A DNA stretch of 64,000 nt. It comes from Dipodascopsis uninucleata var. uninucleata (taxonomy: Eukaryota; Ascomycota; Lipomycetes; Lipomycetales; Lipomycetaceae). Position numbers and translations under genes: made by a program. The DNA lies in the NCBI GenBank assembly GCA_030568195.1, contig JAJLTO010000006.1, forward strand, positions 124,001-188,000. Direction: 5' to 3'. Positions 47,373-59,191 of the stretch are shown piece by piece (position 1 is the first letter of the stretch; each line of letters begins with the position of its first letter). The notes beneath the pieces are model-generated. The model ran no database searches and was not told where the DNA came from. It was given only the letters and a program-made list of their open reading frames with translations.

Positions 47373-48253
47373 ATGAGTAGCGACGAACTAATTACTTCGG
47401 ATGACCCGTACCATCCAGCAAATGTGATTTGCGAGCTATGCAGAAATTTCTACAGCAATGGATGGGTTACTGGTACTGGAGGTGGTCTCAGCATCAAAGA
47501 TGGGTAAGAATGACCTAATACATATAACCAATGTTTCGAGATCGCTGTTTATATCTACGGTAGCAGATTGAAAAACTATAGATTTACTGACACTTGCTAT
47601 CGATAGGGATAAAGTCTATTTAGCACCCTCGGGCGTCCATAAAGAGGTATGTAGAGCTTTTGTCGTATCTAAATGATAGCAATAACTATGATTCAAAAGT
47701 CTGATCTGACATCCGCTGAATCAAGAGAATGGTCCCCAATAATATATTTGTTATGGACTTTAAGTCCAGAGAATATATTAGGAAGCCTGAGATTTATAAG
47801 CCCTCGGCATGCACACCTCTGTTCCTGGCCACGTATAGTATCCGTGGTGCAGGTGCCTGCATTCATACTCACTCCCAGCATGCGGTAATGGTCTCGCTTT
47901 TATATGACGACGTTTTCAGGATTGCCAACATCGAGCAAATAAAGGCATTACCAAAAATCACGGAGCCAGGATACATGGGCTTCTTCGATACGCTCGTCAT
48001 TCCTATTATTGAAAACACGGCTCACGAAGAAGATTTAGAAGATACACTAGCAGAGACTATTCGGAAATATCCACAGGCTACTGCTGTTCTTGTGCGAAGG
48101 CATGGTATCTACGTATGGGGAGAAAACGTCTGGAAGGCCAAGGTCTACAATGAAGCCATCGACTATCTCCTTGAACTTGCAGTTAAAATGCGTCTGGCTG
48201 GTATTGATCCTGCTGGACAAATTGGATCCGAGAGAAATTCGCGACGTTGCTAA
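47373..48253 (+). CDS. MDE1: Methylthioribulose-1-phosphate dehydratase
   Basis: Methionine salvage: dehydrates 5-methylthioribulose-1-phosphate in the cytosol. Exons 47373-47503, 47607-47646 (40 nt) and 47726-48253 give 232 residues. Splicing yields [38 protein letters not shown], here quoted in parts: the glycine-rich motif GTGGGLSI and the substrate loop [10 protein letters not shown]. The zinc ligands are in [10 protein letters not shown] and the later HGIYVWG. Class II aldolase fold, length typical of the family (244 in S. cerevisiae). Branch sites ACTGAC and TCTGAC; the second acceptor is CAAG. Confidence 0.94.
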
Positions 48254-49017
48254 ATATATATACTTCAGTATTCACTTCATTTTGCTTGATCTCACTGCGT
48301 GGTCATGATCTATACATGCTACAACTGATTCAAAGTACAGAAGAACCCTTATGTGTACGTAATGGTCCAATCCGCTGTAGTTCACATATTACTTTTCACT
48401 TCCTGGATCTAATGTATATCCTAATAGTAACGCACCTTATGGTCCAGTCATCTGATTGCCATTTGGACTCAATTGATAGTAATCTATCAACTATTATCGC
48501 GTTGGCTAACATCCCGGATTACTCTTCTACTATACAACGGCCGCTACCGACAGAAAATTCCAGATAAACATGGCCTTGTACAATTTCTATCAGAGTTCAT
48601 AGATCCTTCAGAAACTAACCGTACATCCACTAATTTTAAAGAGTACACGTTAATAGCCAGTTAGCCAATTATTCTAGCCATTTTCTTGTACTATTCGACA
48701 TAGACTCCGCAAACTAGACAGTTGTCGAAATTTGTAAACGTGGCTTTTAAAGTGGACAAGCCATCTCTTTATGTATATATGGCATAAACGCGAAACCTAG
48801 CGAACAAGCCAGGTGTCATTAAGCTTAGTTACATCACAACAATAAATCCAAGTTCTTCGTCCTTCTTTTCACTCACCTTTTCACCTTTTGAAACCGCTGC
48901 AATTTTTTCTTGCTATTACTCTTTCATTAGCACCGTGATTCAATATTATATTTCCTGGTAGTTGTGTACCGGATTTAATTGAAGCTGACGTCCTAGTTCT
49001 CAAGTTAAATTGATTTA
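48254..49017. other. Intergenic upstream of calnexin
   Basis: 764 bp, AT-rich. No unfolded-protein-response element or other motif was recognised with confidence. Confidence 0.5.
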
Positions 49018-51089
49018 ATGCGTGGATTAATTAGCTACTCGCTTTACGTGCTTGCTGTTTGCGCAGCAGCTCGAGGGGCGGCTGCCCAGGACAATGTCGT
49101 CGACATGGAAATCACGACGTCATCGTCGATAGAGGCCCAGGCCACTGATAGTGCTAGTGCCCCAGTTTTCTCTGTAAGTTAAGCTATTTGTCGTATCTCT
49201 GCGAGACCAAACTTGGTCAATTGAATCGGATCGGATCGAGAGTGGTAGTGGTTCACTCGTGTGCTCTGTCAGGAGACCATCGCCGAATGGTGAGATGACA
49301 CTCGTTTGAAAGAGACCTATTTCTCTAGCTTATGAAAAATGAGCCGAGTCAGAGGTTACTAGACTGGATCGCTGGGTTCAGTAAGCACTCACGATCTGAT
49401 GGCCGACTGGCTTTTGTGGAGCTAGCTTTATACGACCGCAAAATGAAAGGAGTTTCGCATGATATTCATAATTTCCCTAACATTTTTTTTTAGCCATATG
49501 TTGCGACCGAGGCTGTATTCTTTGAGCAGTTCACTGATGACTGGGAGTCCAGATGGAAGGCGTCATCAGCTAAGAAAGAGACTGGAAGTGGAGATGATGT
49601 CTTCTCTTATGTTGGTAGATGGTCAGTAGAGGAGCCGATTGTTTTCCCGGGTATTCAAGGTGACAAGGGTCTTGTCGTAAAAGACAGAGCTGCCCATCAC
49701 GCTATCTCCGCTAAGTTTCCTGAGCCCTTGGACAATACAGGAAAGACTCTTGTAGTACAATACGAGGTCAAGACCCAAGATGGTCTTGAGTGTGGTGGTG
49801 CCTACTTGAAGTTATTGTCAGACAGTGACGAGCTTCACAGTGAGGAGTTCTCTGATAAGACTCCATACCAGGTCATGTTTGGTCCTGATAGATGCGGCTC
49901 CACTAACAAGGTCCATTTTATTGTTCGTCGAAAGAATCCCAAGACTGGTGAATATGAGGAGAAGCATATGATTGGTGGCCCTCACTCCGCTTCCACCAAG
50001 ACGTCTTCCTTGTATACCTTGATTATCAAACCAGATCAGACCTTCGAGGTCAGAGTTAACTCTGAGGTTCTCAAGTCTGGATCATTTTTCGATGCCCTCA
50101 ACTTCGCACCTGGATTCAATCCTCCTCTTGAGATTGAGGATCCTGATGATGTGAAACCCGCTGACTGGGTTGACGATGCAATGATCCCTGATCCTGAGCA
50201 GTCTACCAAGCCAGAGGATTGGGATGAGACCGAGCCTCGTGAGATACCTGATCCAGATGCTGTCAAGCCAGAGGACTGGGATGAGTATATGGAAGAGCTC
50301 ATACCAGATCCAGATGCTGAGAAGCCAGAGGACTGGGATGACGAGGAGGATGGAGAGTGGATACCCGCTCTTGTTTCTAACCCTGCTTGTGAAGAACATG
50401 GATGTGGTAAGTGGACTGCTCCTTTGATTCCAAACCCATTGTACAAAGGAAAATGGGTTCAGCCTAGAATACCAAATCCAGATTACAAGGGACCATGGAG
50501 CCCAAGAAAGATTCCCAATCCAGATTATTTCGAGGACAAGACGCCATCTGATCTTGAGCCTATTGGTGCTATTGGATTTGAATTGTGGACTATGCAGAAA
50601 GATATTTTGTTTGATAACATCTATGTCGGTCATTCAATTGAGGAGGCTGAGAAGATTGGCAATGCTACTTTTGCTGTTAAGTATCAGGTCGAGCGTAAGC
50701 TTGAGGCAGATGCTAAGCCAAAACTCGAGGAATCAAAGGAGGCAGACGAAGCACCCAGCATGTGGAAATTGTTTACTGAAGACCCAGTTACTTTCCTAGC
50801 TGAAAGAATTAATGCTTTCTACCTTGTTTTCCAAGAAGATCCGATCTATGCTGTTAAGATGTTTCCGGAGACTGCTGCCGCCATTGGAGTTGCAGGTGTC
50901 ACTATTCTTTCTATCTTGTTCGGTACCATTTTGTTCCTTATTGGCGGCCAGAGTACAGAACCTGCTAAGACTGGCAAGCCTGCGAAGGCTACTAAGACTG
51001 AGAAGGAGGGTGCGTCTGCTGAGGCGACGAGTGCATCTGTTCAAGAAACAAGTGCGAAAAAGAGAGCCACACGATCTTCTGCCGAATAA
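49018..51089 (+). CDS. CNE1: Calnexin, ER lectin chaperone
   Basis: Membrane-bound lectin that holds monoglucosylated glycoproteins during ER folding. Exons 49018-49173 and 49494-51089 give 583 residues. A signal peptide ([17 protein letters not shown]) starts exon 1. The lectin domain follows ([39 protein letters not shown]). The P domain has three type-1 repeats (IPDP-x-x-x-KPEDWD) and three type-2 repeats ending in PNP ([33 protein letters not shown]); S. cerevisiae Cne1 is more degenerate here. [20 protein letters not shown] closes the lectin fold. One membrane helix spans about 514-537, with a 46-residue Lys/Ala-rich cytosolic tail lacking a KKxx signal. The 320-nt intron is the longest in the window. 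Confidence 0.96.
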
Positions 51090-52811
51090 ATATGTTCTTT
51101 GCTATAATACTAAGTAAAGAATAGCTTGCATCCTTCTAGATTTTTGTTATAAAACCTTCGGTAAAATTATCTGTCTGATATAAGCAGCGCAACAGACAGT
51201 GTATTATCCAAATCAGACCATTGTTTATTCTTCTTATTTACTAGGTATTCTATTTTATATTTTACGATCTTAGTATATTAGTATATTTTATTCTCTATGA
51301 ATTATCGAGTGTCTAACCTAAAGCACATAAAAATTGTGTCTATGTATTAAAAAAATGAAATAAAAGAATATTATCTGAAAATACTAGGGTATTCAAGTTT
51401 TATCGCCGGTGATATTAAAGGTTGTATGTAAAGATCGTAAGATACGTCTTAGTCGATTGGGTTTTCTGATTATTTGTATTTTCTATATTCTTGCTAGATT
51501 ATTGCTTGTCTAGTAACATGATTCTCTATAGGTATAGCCATGTTAATAAAATTTTAGCATTAAATTGTCCTGAGCACACCCTCGCGTAGTTGACTTTGAG
51601 CCTGACTTTTGCTGGATACGGCCTGTCGCATATATTTCCGCTCTCTTCTGATATCCTATTGTCTATCTGTTCGTCTGTTATTTATTGCTTGCAGGTATCT
51701 CATTCCTGTAATACTCTATATTTGACTGGGCGTCGCGAACTAAGGACTTATATACATTAACGATACACATTGTGGCTGACACCATGTACTTAATCTGCGA
51801 TCTCGCATTTCACATAACGTTTCAGGGGGATGAGCCGCATGTTCTCACTTGTGCATTAAATTAAACTCTAAATTATTATATTCTATTTTAATATTTAGTT
51901 AATGGGGTAAGGGTAATTAGTATAGCAGCCGAATATTTAGCCGTGTCATAGTTCGGATATAAACAAAAAAGGTTCATGCTCTCATGGCAGGTCAGCACAA
52001 GAAGAATAAGAGATTCTGATATCTCATCACTACCATTACGATATTTATAGCTAACTTAGTGCTTCTAGGAAGGATATGTCAATTATGGTCTCATAAACTC
52101 AAGTATCAGAGGGTCGTCGCGCGCCTAAGCCGACATCAAAGCACTGTCTCCCGTGGGTCTGCCACATAATCTTACATATATGTATTCAATTATATAAGTA
52201 CAACTATACAGGTATATCTATGTAAGTGTATAATCTACAAATTAATGGCCTTATACGATTAGAGGTAGAGAAATGCTCGCATATAAGCATGACCACATGA
52301 ATAGGTATATTTAGATGATGTGAATGAGATATTTATAATTAATATATTCTATTATAGGAGGCCTCCGTTCACTTCTACAAAGGCGTCGATATTATTTTTT
52401 TAAATCTTTCATTGCATATAGACAGGTGTGAAATGAGATCAAGGTTCAATGACAATCTCCTTTTCATCGTCTCGTTATACAGCAGACATCTCTCGGCTAG
52501 TATTTATCTCATCTTGTCCATATTCATATGCATGTCGCACGTCTCATTTAACTTGACCAAAGTACCACGACAGTTAGAGATTTCATAAAATCTGCAAGGA
52601 TCCTTTGGCTCTTCATTCTTTGTAACATCAAGTAGCCCACACGTTCGTTTTAGAATTTTGCACTAGACTGTCATTCGTTTCAGCTCACAGGACATTTCCA
52701 CGTCTCTTTGCACGCTATCTGCCAATATCAAGTCAACGAGAGCATAGATAGCTTTTGTCGATCTATAGTAATAGAGCCACCTACCTAGCGATATTAACAT
52801 AATCATTTGAA
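51090..52811. other. Intergenic between calnexin and aspartyl protease
   Basis: 1.7 kb of AT-rich DNA. A GGTAAGGGTAA sequence near 51904 matches the core described for S. pombe Reb1. No gene recognised. Confidence 0.45.
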
Positions 52812-54387
52812 ATGACTAAACAGTTTCAGATGTTCATTACATTTGCGTTTTCGCTAATTTTGATGGTTGGGCTCATAGCAACAATGAGCGAGTGTCGTAA
52901 TTTCTACTTCCACGGAAGCAAGATGCGCGACGGTATGTCATTTCCCTTGCAGACAAGGATTTCCGATCATTACCATTCTCCTCACATGGCAATTTCTAAA
53001 CTTCTCGCTGAGAGTATACGGCAAGAGCATGGACAGGTTGTCATGAGTCCCCGCGAGAAGAGCAAAACTGCCACTTCAAATCAAATTAATGACGGAACGA
53101 GATTATCACATAGATCAGCCATATATACCATCACAGTCGGCGTAGGCAGTCCTCCGCAGGAGCAGTCTCTTCTCCTTGACACTGGGAGTTCTGATCTGAT
53201 GATTTTTGCGGCGTCTAGTAGCCAATGTCAGAAGTCAAGCTGGGGATGTGGGGGGGGTTATAATCCATCGGCATCCTCAACCTTTAAAAATCTAAATATG
53301 TCGTTTCTATTTGGGTTCGGAAATGAGAGCGCAACTGCGCGAGGATCTTTTGTTCAAGATCATGTTCACTTGGGCGACTATGTTATAGAGAATCAGCCTA
53401 TAGCTATGGTTGAAGATTCAATTTTGGATTTCGATATCGAAGGGTGGGTTTGTGAATTTAATATGGTCGCAAATATTACTAACATTTCTACCCGAATCTA
53501 GTGTCCTTGGCCTGGGATACCAAAATAGACAGCAATCCGATTTCAAATACGATACGATCGCTTCCAGATTTTACTCAAAGGACGGGCTTAGCAAAAAGCC
53601 GATTTATTCATTATATTTAGACTCTCGACGAAGATCGCCCACATTAGAAGTCTCTAACACAAAGCTCAAACATAAAAACATAAGATTTGCCAAACGAGAA
53701 AAGGAGGATGACATCGACAGAACAGATAAATTCCCTCAAGCTTCCCTTGACGTTGGTTTTATTGACTCCAATAAGTACAGAGGTGACATGATAGCATTTG
53801 TTCCTTTCACTACTAAGGACGACTTCACCGTGAAAATCGAGTCAATCAAGTTTCAAAATGGTACAAAGCTGGCTTCTCGTTCAAGGAAATTGAGACGTCA
53901 GGCAAGTTACAGCGAGATTACTAGAAGAGATGGAAGCCCTATTGAGACGGAGGCGCTGCTAGATTCAGGTACCGTGGGCATACATCTTGACGATGACATC
54001 GCTGATAACTTTGCAAAATGTATCTCTAGAGATGCTATATATGATGAATCACTTCCTGGTTATCGAATCCCCTGCAGTGCCGTGATCAACGATAATAAAG
54101 ATATGAGCGAGCAAGACTATTTTCAGTTTGAGTTTCCTGTTGATTATGCGTCAGGTCTTGAAAATATAAGAAACAAGAAAATAATCAAGGTTTCAATCTC
54201 TGAGCTCTTCAGGACAACTTCCGATGGCTCTCAATGCATGCTTGATATTGTCCGAGAATCCACATACGGAGTCGGCAATATCCTGGGAACTGCATTCTTA
54301 TCAAGTGTTTACGCAGTATTTGATTTTACACAGAACAGAGTGGGTCTAGCCCAAGCAACCTACTATGAAGGGAGCTTCGAATCCTAA
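52812..54387 (+). CDS. Secreted pepsin-family aspartyl protease
   Basis: Exons 52812-53443 and 53502-54387 give 505 residues. The 58-nt intron has a perfect TACTAAC branch; removing it yields DFDIEGVLGLGYQN, the usual pepsin segment before the flap-side loop. Signal peptide or anchor at residues 8-27 (ITFAFSLILMVGLIATM), then a pro-region of about 80 residues. First catalytic Asp is D123 in LLDTGSSDL, second D365 in ALLDSGTVGIH. VGNILGTAFLSSVYAVFDFTQNRVGLA is the pepsin C-terminal core. A long hydrophilic insert between the lobes carries basic pairs (KRE, RKLRRQ) that Kex2-type enzymes might cut. No C-terminal hydrophobic GPI signal, so it is likely secreted, unlike yapsins. Confidence 0.9.
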
Positions 54388-56110
54388 GTCACTTATTAGT
54401 GGACGAAGACGAGCTATATATAATAAGTATGTATCAGATGCGATAACTGTAACTGCCTAATATAATAACTGCCTCGGGCGATGCGAGTACTAATTTAATG
54501 CAAAGAGTAATTCTGCTTTATGTAAACTGTCCTTAATTGAGATTTCAATTGTTTAGTTAACGTCACTTTAACTGGTTTTCTTGTTACACCTAATTTTTCG
54601 GCCTTGTTTCTTCTTTTTATTATTCAATGCGGCTATTTCTGTTTCATAATTTCCACTGCTTCTTTAAGAACAGCGTTGGATAACCTTATGCTGGCTGTTT
54701 CCTATGCTTGTTGTAATAACGTCATCTCACAAATTGTATATACGGTTTGTTTGAATTCTTTCTAATTCTATGTTTCCATATTTTATTTAATTATTGAGGC
54801 GACTATCATTTAATTTCTCAGATTTCAAGTTGAGATCATCTTGACTCAATGCAAGCTATCTTGAATCACAATAATTTCACAGTTTCTAGATTTTATCCCT
54901 TGTAGAGAGTATGCATGCAACCGTGTCACGACAAAGTTTATCAAAATAAGGCTCATATAAATTGAGTCGTCCTCTATCAATCTCCATTATAGAGTTTTCC
55001 GATATAGATAAAAGAAAGAAAACGGAATCCAATAAAAGCATATTATCACCCGCTCGTACCAAGGTATGACCTTTCTTACATTACGCTGCATCTATAAAGT
55101 CGAAGATGCAATCGATGCAACTGCGAAAACAAAAAAAATTAGCATACTGTTATATATCCATAAGGAGAATAATATGAGGATTATAGATAAGAAATTATAA
55201 GCGGTATATGATAGAAATCGCAAGAATATTTCGAAATAACAGAGATACATTAAAACCTAGTGAATCTGACGCATAAATGCAACGAAAATACACTAGAATA
55301 CAAACACATATACATGACGACATCTGCATAGAATACTTAACAAAGACAGCACAAAACATAAGAGTTAATTAGATATTTCAAATATAAACAGAAATAAGAA
55401 AGAATGTAGCTTAAAAAGTTGAGAGTTAAGGCAGCTTTTTCTAGGTACAAGAGGAATCATAAATCACATAAAGAAAGACATTAAACTCGAGAAATTAAGA
55501 AAAGAATATGATAAAATATAAAAGAACAAATGGTAAAAACTTTTCCAATCCTTATTTCTTCACATTTGCATTCCACATCTAGTATTGTCTCTCGAAGCAA
55601 TACACTATTAGCGTTTTATATCATCAAATTTCCCTTTCGCATTCATATGAATGCAAATCTGAAATATTTTATAAAAAAACTTTTTCTTCGCCCTCAGTTT
55701 TGTCCTTTTTTGAGCACATAAAGCTGTTTGCTGCTGTTGCTGTAGTTCAGCGCGCAATCAGTATATAATGGGCAATAATAGCCAGAATAATATGTGTCCA
55801 AGACCGTCATCTGTTCGAACAGAATTCCTTATGTGACAACGGAATTTGCTGAAATTACACAGCGAAAGACATGATAAATAAAAATAAAAAAATAAAGACA
55901 AATAAAGACAAATAAACAAGTAAACGAAATATGTAAAATAGCTTAGACTGCTCGGATGCCAGTAAACAAATCAGAACTTGCAATCATTCAAAATATAAAT
56001 CAGTTGTTGTCCAATTATCTTAGTTCATAATAGAAAATGAAACCTTGAACATAGTCAGCTTTCCCTACTTTTATCATCCACACATTATACTAGATAGTTT
56101 TAAAGACTGA
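54388..56110. other. Convergent intergenic
   Basis: 1.7 kb, very AT-rich, with short A-rich tandem motifs near 55890. No gene recognised. Confidence 0.5.
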
Positions 56111-57690
56111 TTACTTGCTCTGACCACCAGAGACGGTGCCAGAACGCTTGAAGTTACCACGGTTGCGGTTATTGTTAGCACTGTTAGATGCAGAATTGTT
56201 GCTGCCGTTATTAGAGCCACCCTTGCCGCGTTTTTCTTCCCATTTGCCTTGACCATTGCGATTGTTATTATTGTTATTATTGTTATTATTATTATTATTG
56301 CTGCTAGTGTTCTTATTGACACCGGCATTGCCGCCTCGACGACGTTCTTCTACATAAACCGTGTGCTCGTCAACCTCGAGATCATGTGCAGCTAATGCAA
56401 GCCTCAAGGCATGAGCATCCGCAAAGTCAACAAAAGCGCAGCTCTTCTGTCTATTGATTTCAAAATGCTTAAGAGGACCGAAACTAGAGAGAGCAATTTT
56501 CAAAGATTTTTCATCAACCTGCTGGTTAACACCCTTAATGTAAGCCGAGAATGGTTCAATAAGCTCCTTTTTCTTCTTATCATCCTTTGGAGTTTCTTTA
56601 GCAACCTTAGCGGTCTCAGTATTCTGGGTAGCAGGTGAGGTAGAGGTTGTCTGTGTAGAAGCTAACGCAGCTGCAGCATTCGAGCTATTCTTAGCAACTA
56701 ATGCGGCCCAAGAGACTGGGCCAGAAGCGACTGCAGGTACAGGTTCCGATGTCGAAGCTTCAATAGTAGCAGATTGAGAACGGCTTGGAACACTCTCTTC
56801 GTCAACTGGACTTTCGACTGGATGTGCCGCCATAGCGGGCTTCGAAGGCTCATCGATAATGACTGCCGGTGTAGATTCCGAGATAGAAAGAATGTGCTCA
56901 GAAGAAATATTTTCCTGAATGGTTGCCTCATCCTGCTCAATGGATTCAGGTCCAGGCGATACTTCCGTCGCAGGAACCTCGTGAGGAGTTAATGAAGAGG
57001 CTCTACCAATCTGATCAGCGAAGAGAGATCTGTCGGAAGGCTTCTCTGGCACTGGTTCCTCAATTGTCGGAACATAGTCTTCTTCTTCATATTCGCTACC
57101 AACATCCTCTTTAAGGAAACGGAAGATATCGTTAAGTACGAAATAACCACTCTTCTGTTCAGCCAAAAAGAAAGTCTCAGCAAATTTTTGAGATGGACCG
57201 CCCTTGTTAGACATTTCACCTAACACCTGGATGATGAGCCCTCCATTTGCAGATGGTTGAGAGTCGACATTAGAAACAAGAACTTTGCAGTCATGGAAAT
57301 CGAGCTCCTGGATCTTCTTGTTGATTTGCTATAGAGTAAAATGAGGTCAACAACTGGTTCATGCGAGAAAACCTAGTCTATAACTTTGATTGCCTACCTG
57401 CTGTCCTATCAAAGGTTGAACGCTCTCACCCTCATTTCCATGGCACATAATAGATTTCTTAGTATAAAATTGCTGGAATTATATTAGCATCCATCAGTTC
57501 CATAAAATATTCAAACAATAGCTGACGAACTTACGTGCAATCTATGGGGTTCCTTGTTCAAGAAGGTATAATACTGCTGTACGAAGAGCCAGCCGACTTC
57601 GACCTGGGAGATGGCCTCGAGCTCCTTTTCAGGCTGCTCAGTAGCAAGCCCTCCTCCATACTCTGTCTTATTGTTCGCGTCACCGTTCAT
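56111..57690 (-). CDS. BRE5: NTF2-domain/RRM protein, G3BP-BRE5-Nxt3 family
   Basis: Cofactor of the deubiquitinase Ubp3 in yeast; homologue of human G3BP, which nucleates stress granules. Three exons on minus (57690-57535, 57472-57398, 57328-56111) give 482 residues. The NTF2-like domain covers about residues 30-147 (VGWLFVQQYYTFLNKEPHRLHQFY, KSIMCHGNEGE, VLVSNVDSQPSANGGLI in parts). An acidic Glu/Pro/Ser linker follows, then the VSWAALVAKN element. A divergent RRM lies at about 336-408 (AYIKGV, GPLKHFEI, CAFVDFADA). The C-terminus has an Asn run of about 20 residues with Gly/Arg/Asn-rich flanks (RGG-like), suited to RNA binding and phase separation. Confidence 0.92.
56262..56301 (-). repeat. 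Asn-codon repeat in BRE5
   Basis: ATT/GTT triplet run on plus that encodes poly-Asn on minus. Coding microsatellite. Confidence 0.8.
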
Positions 57691-59191
57691 AATTGATTTG
57701 TATCGAATAAGATTCAAAATAGGTTTAACTCGTCAGATAGATGTGTTCGTTTCTGTATATTTAAAGCAAATGGCGAGTCTTCGTTCAAAACTGTCCTATT
57801 TACTTTCAGATAGTTGGTCTCGCTTTTATATATATACGATTCCGACTTTTAAATATGCTAACTTTAGTCAATCCTACCAATTGGTTTATAGAAGAGTCTA
57901 GACAAAACTTTCAAACGCTTGTTAGTTCGCATATCAATATAGAGTCATATGTGTAGCAACTGCCGAGATTGGCAAATGGCTACCACATGGCGATTTTTTG
58001 CTATTTTCATAGCTCTTTTCGCTTAGTTAACTATAGCGATATTCTAAAATTTTTCTAATTGATAGTTGAATCAAATTTGTCATTTTTTCTCAGTCGTATA
58101 CTATCCAATGTTGTCTCTTCTGTAGCTGTTTCAATCAACCACTGAAGGTGGATCACTACCTCAAAAAAAAATCAAATTACTTACTCAGCGCAGAATATTA
58201 CAATTATTCACTCTAATCTAGTAAAAGGAAATTATCTCTATATTTGCTTGTATTCTGTATAATGTGGTTACAGAATAACAATACTTATATTACTCTGGTG
58301 GAAAATTGGAATTAAAATAGATAATCTTTCTGTGGATTGCAGTTAAATAGAATATTTTTTACCAACCCGATTTTTTGTATTTGGCTGCGAAAACGCGACC
58401 TACTTGTGCATAGTTGAAAAGTCGAAACATCTGGAAATCTAGAATGCATGAGTTCCATAATTTAACCCCAAGTGCGGAACGTAAGTAACATTCAAGGCGT
58501 TCTCGAGAAAACGATACAATTTATGGCATAATCGTACTAACTTTGAGCTCTACTGTCGCGGGGAAAATAATAGCTGGCAAATGTCAAAAGCAGTACTGCA
58601 GAAAAAGATTTGCATACTAGCAAACCAATAGAAATTCCACATAATAATTGTAGCATTTATTGTACAGGAAGTTATGAGAATTAAGTATATATTCGTTAAA
58701 AATGTTTAATATTGACTACTAAGCACAACCATTACTATTAGTATATATTATAGTGATACAGCATGTCTACGCAAGGTGAAGTTATTTTTAATCGCTGTTA
58801 GCTAATCAGTGAGGTAAAGAACATAAACCCATTTGTAAAGGAAGGGACTGTATATAAATATGAACACAACAAGATATATACAAAGGCTTTCAAAGAATTT
58901 AGAGTGAAAAAACTAGCAAATATAGGGTTTGCGAAAAAAAGTTGCTTTATAGCAGTAGAACTTCAAAATGGTACAGGTGTAATCGTGAAAATCAAATAAC
59001 TATTACGTATATATATATCAATAAAAATAACCTAGAACACAAATATTAAATATTTTCTTCAGAAAAACTATGACTAGTCGACAATTTATATAGTGTTACG
59101 GAGATATAATTGTGAGCAAGGCTGCTAGCAAAAAAGAGACTTAAGTTGCGGTAATATAACCAGTTCCTGGACTATGGGAGCTCGATATAAC
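57691..59191. other. Intergenic between BRE5 promoter and ALA1 3' end
   Basis: 1.5 kb, AT-rich. No gene or RNA recognised. Confidence 0.5.

Noticed and set aside
54370-54390. B-box-like TTCGAATCC
   Set aside because: Inside the aspartyl protease C-terminus with no cloverleaf around it.
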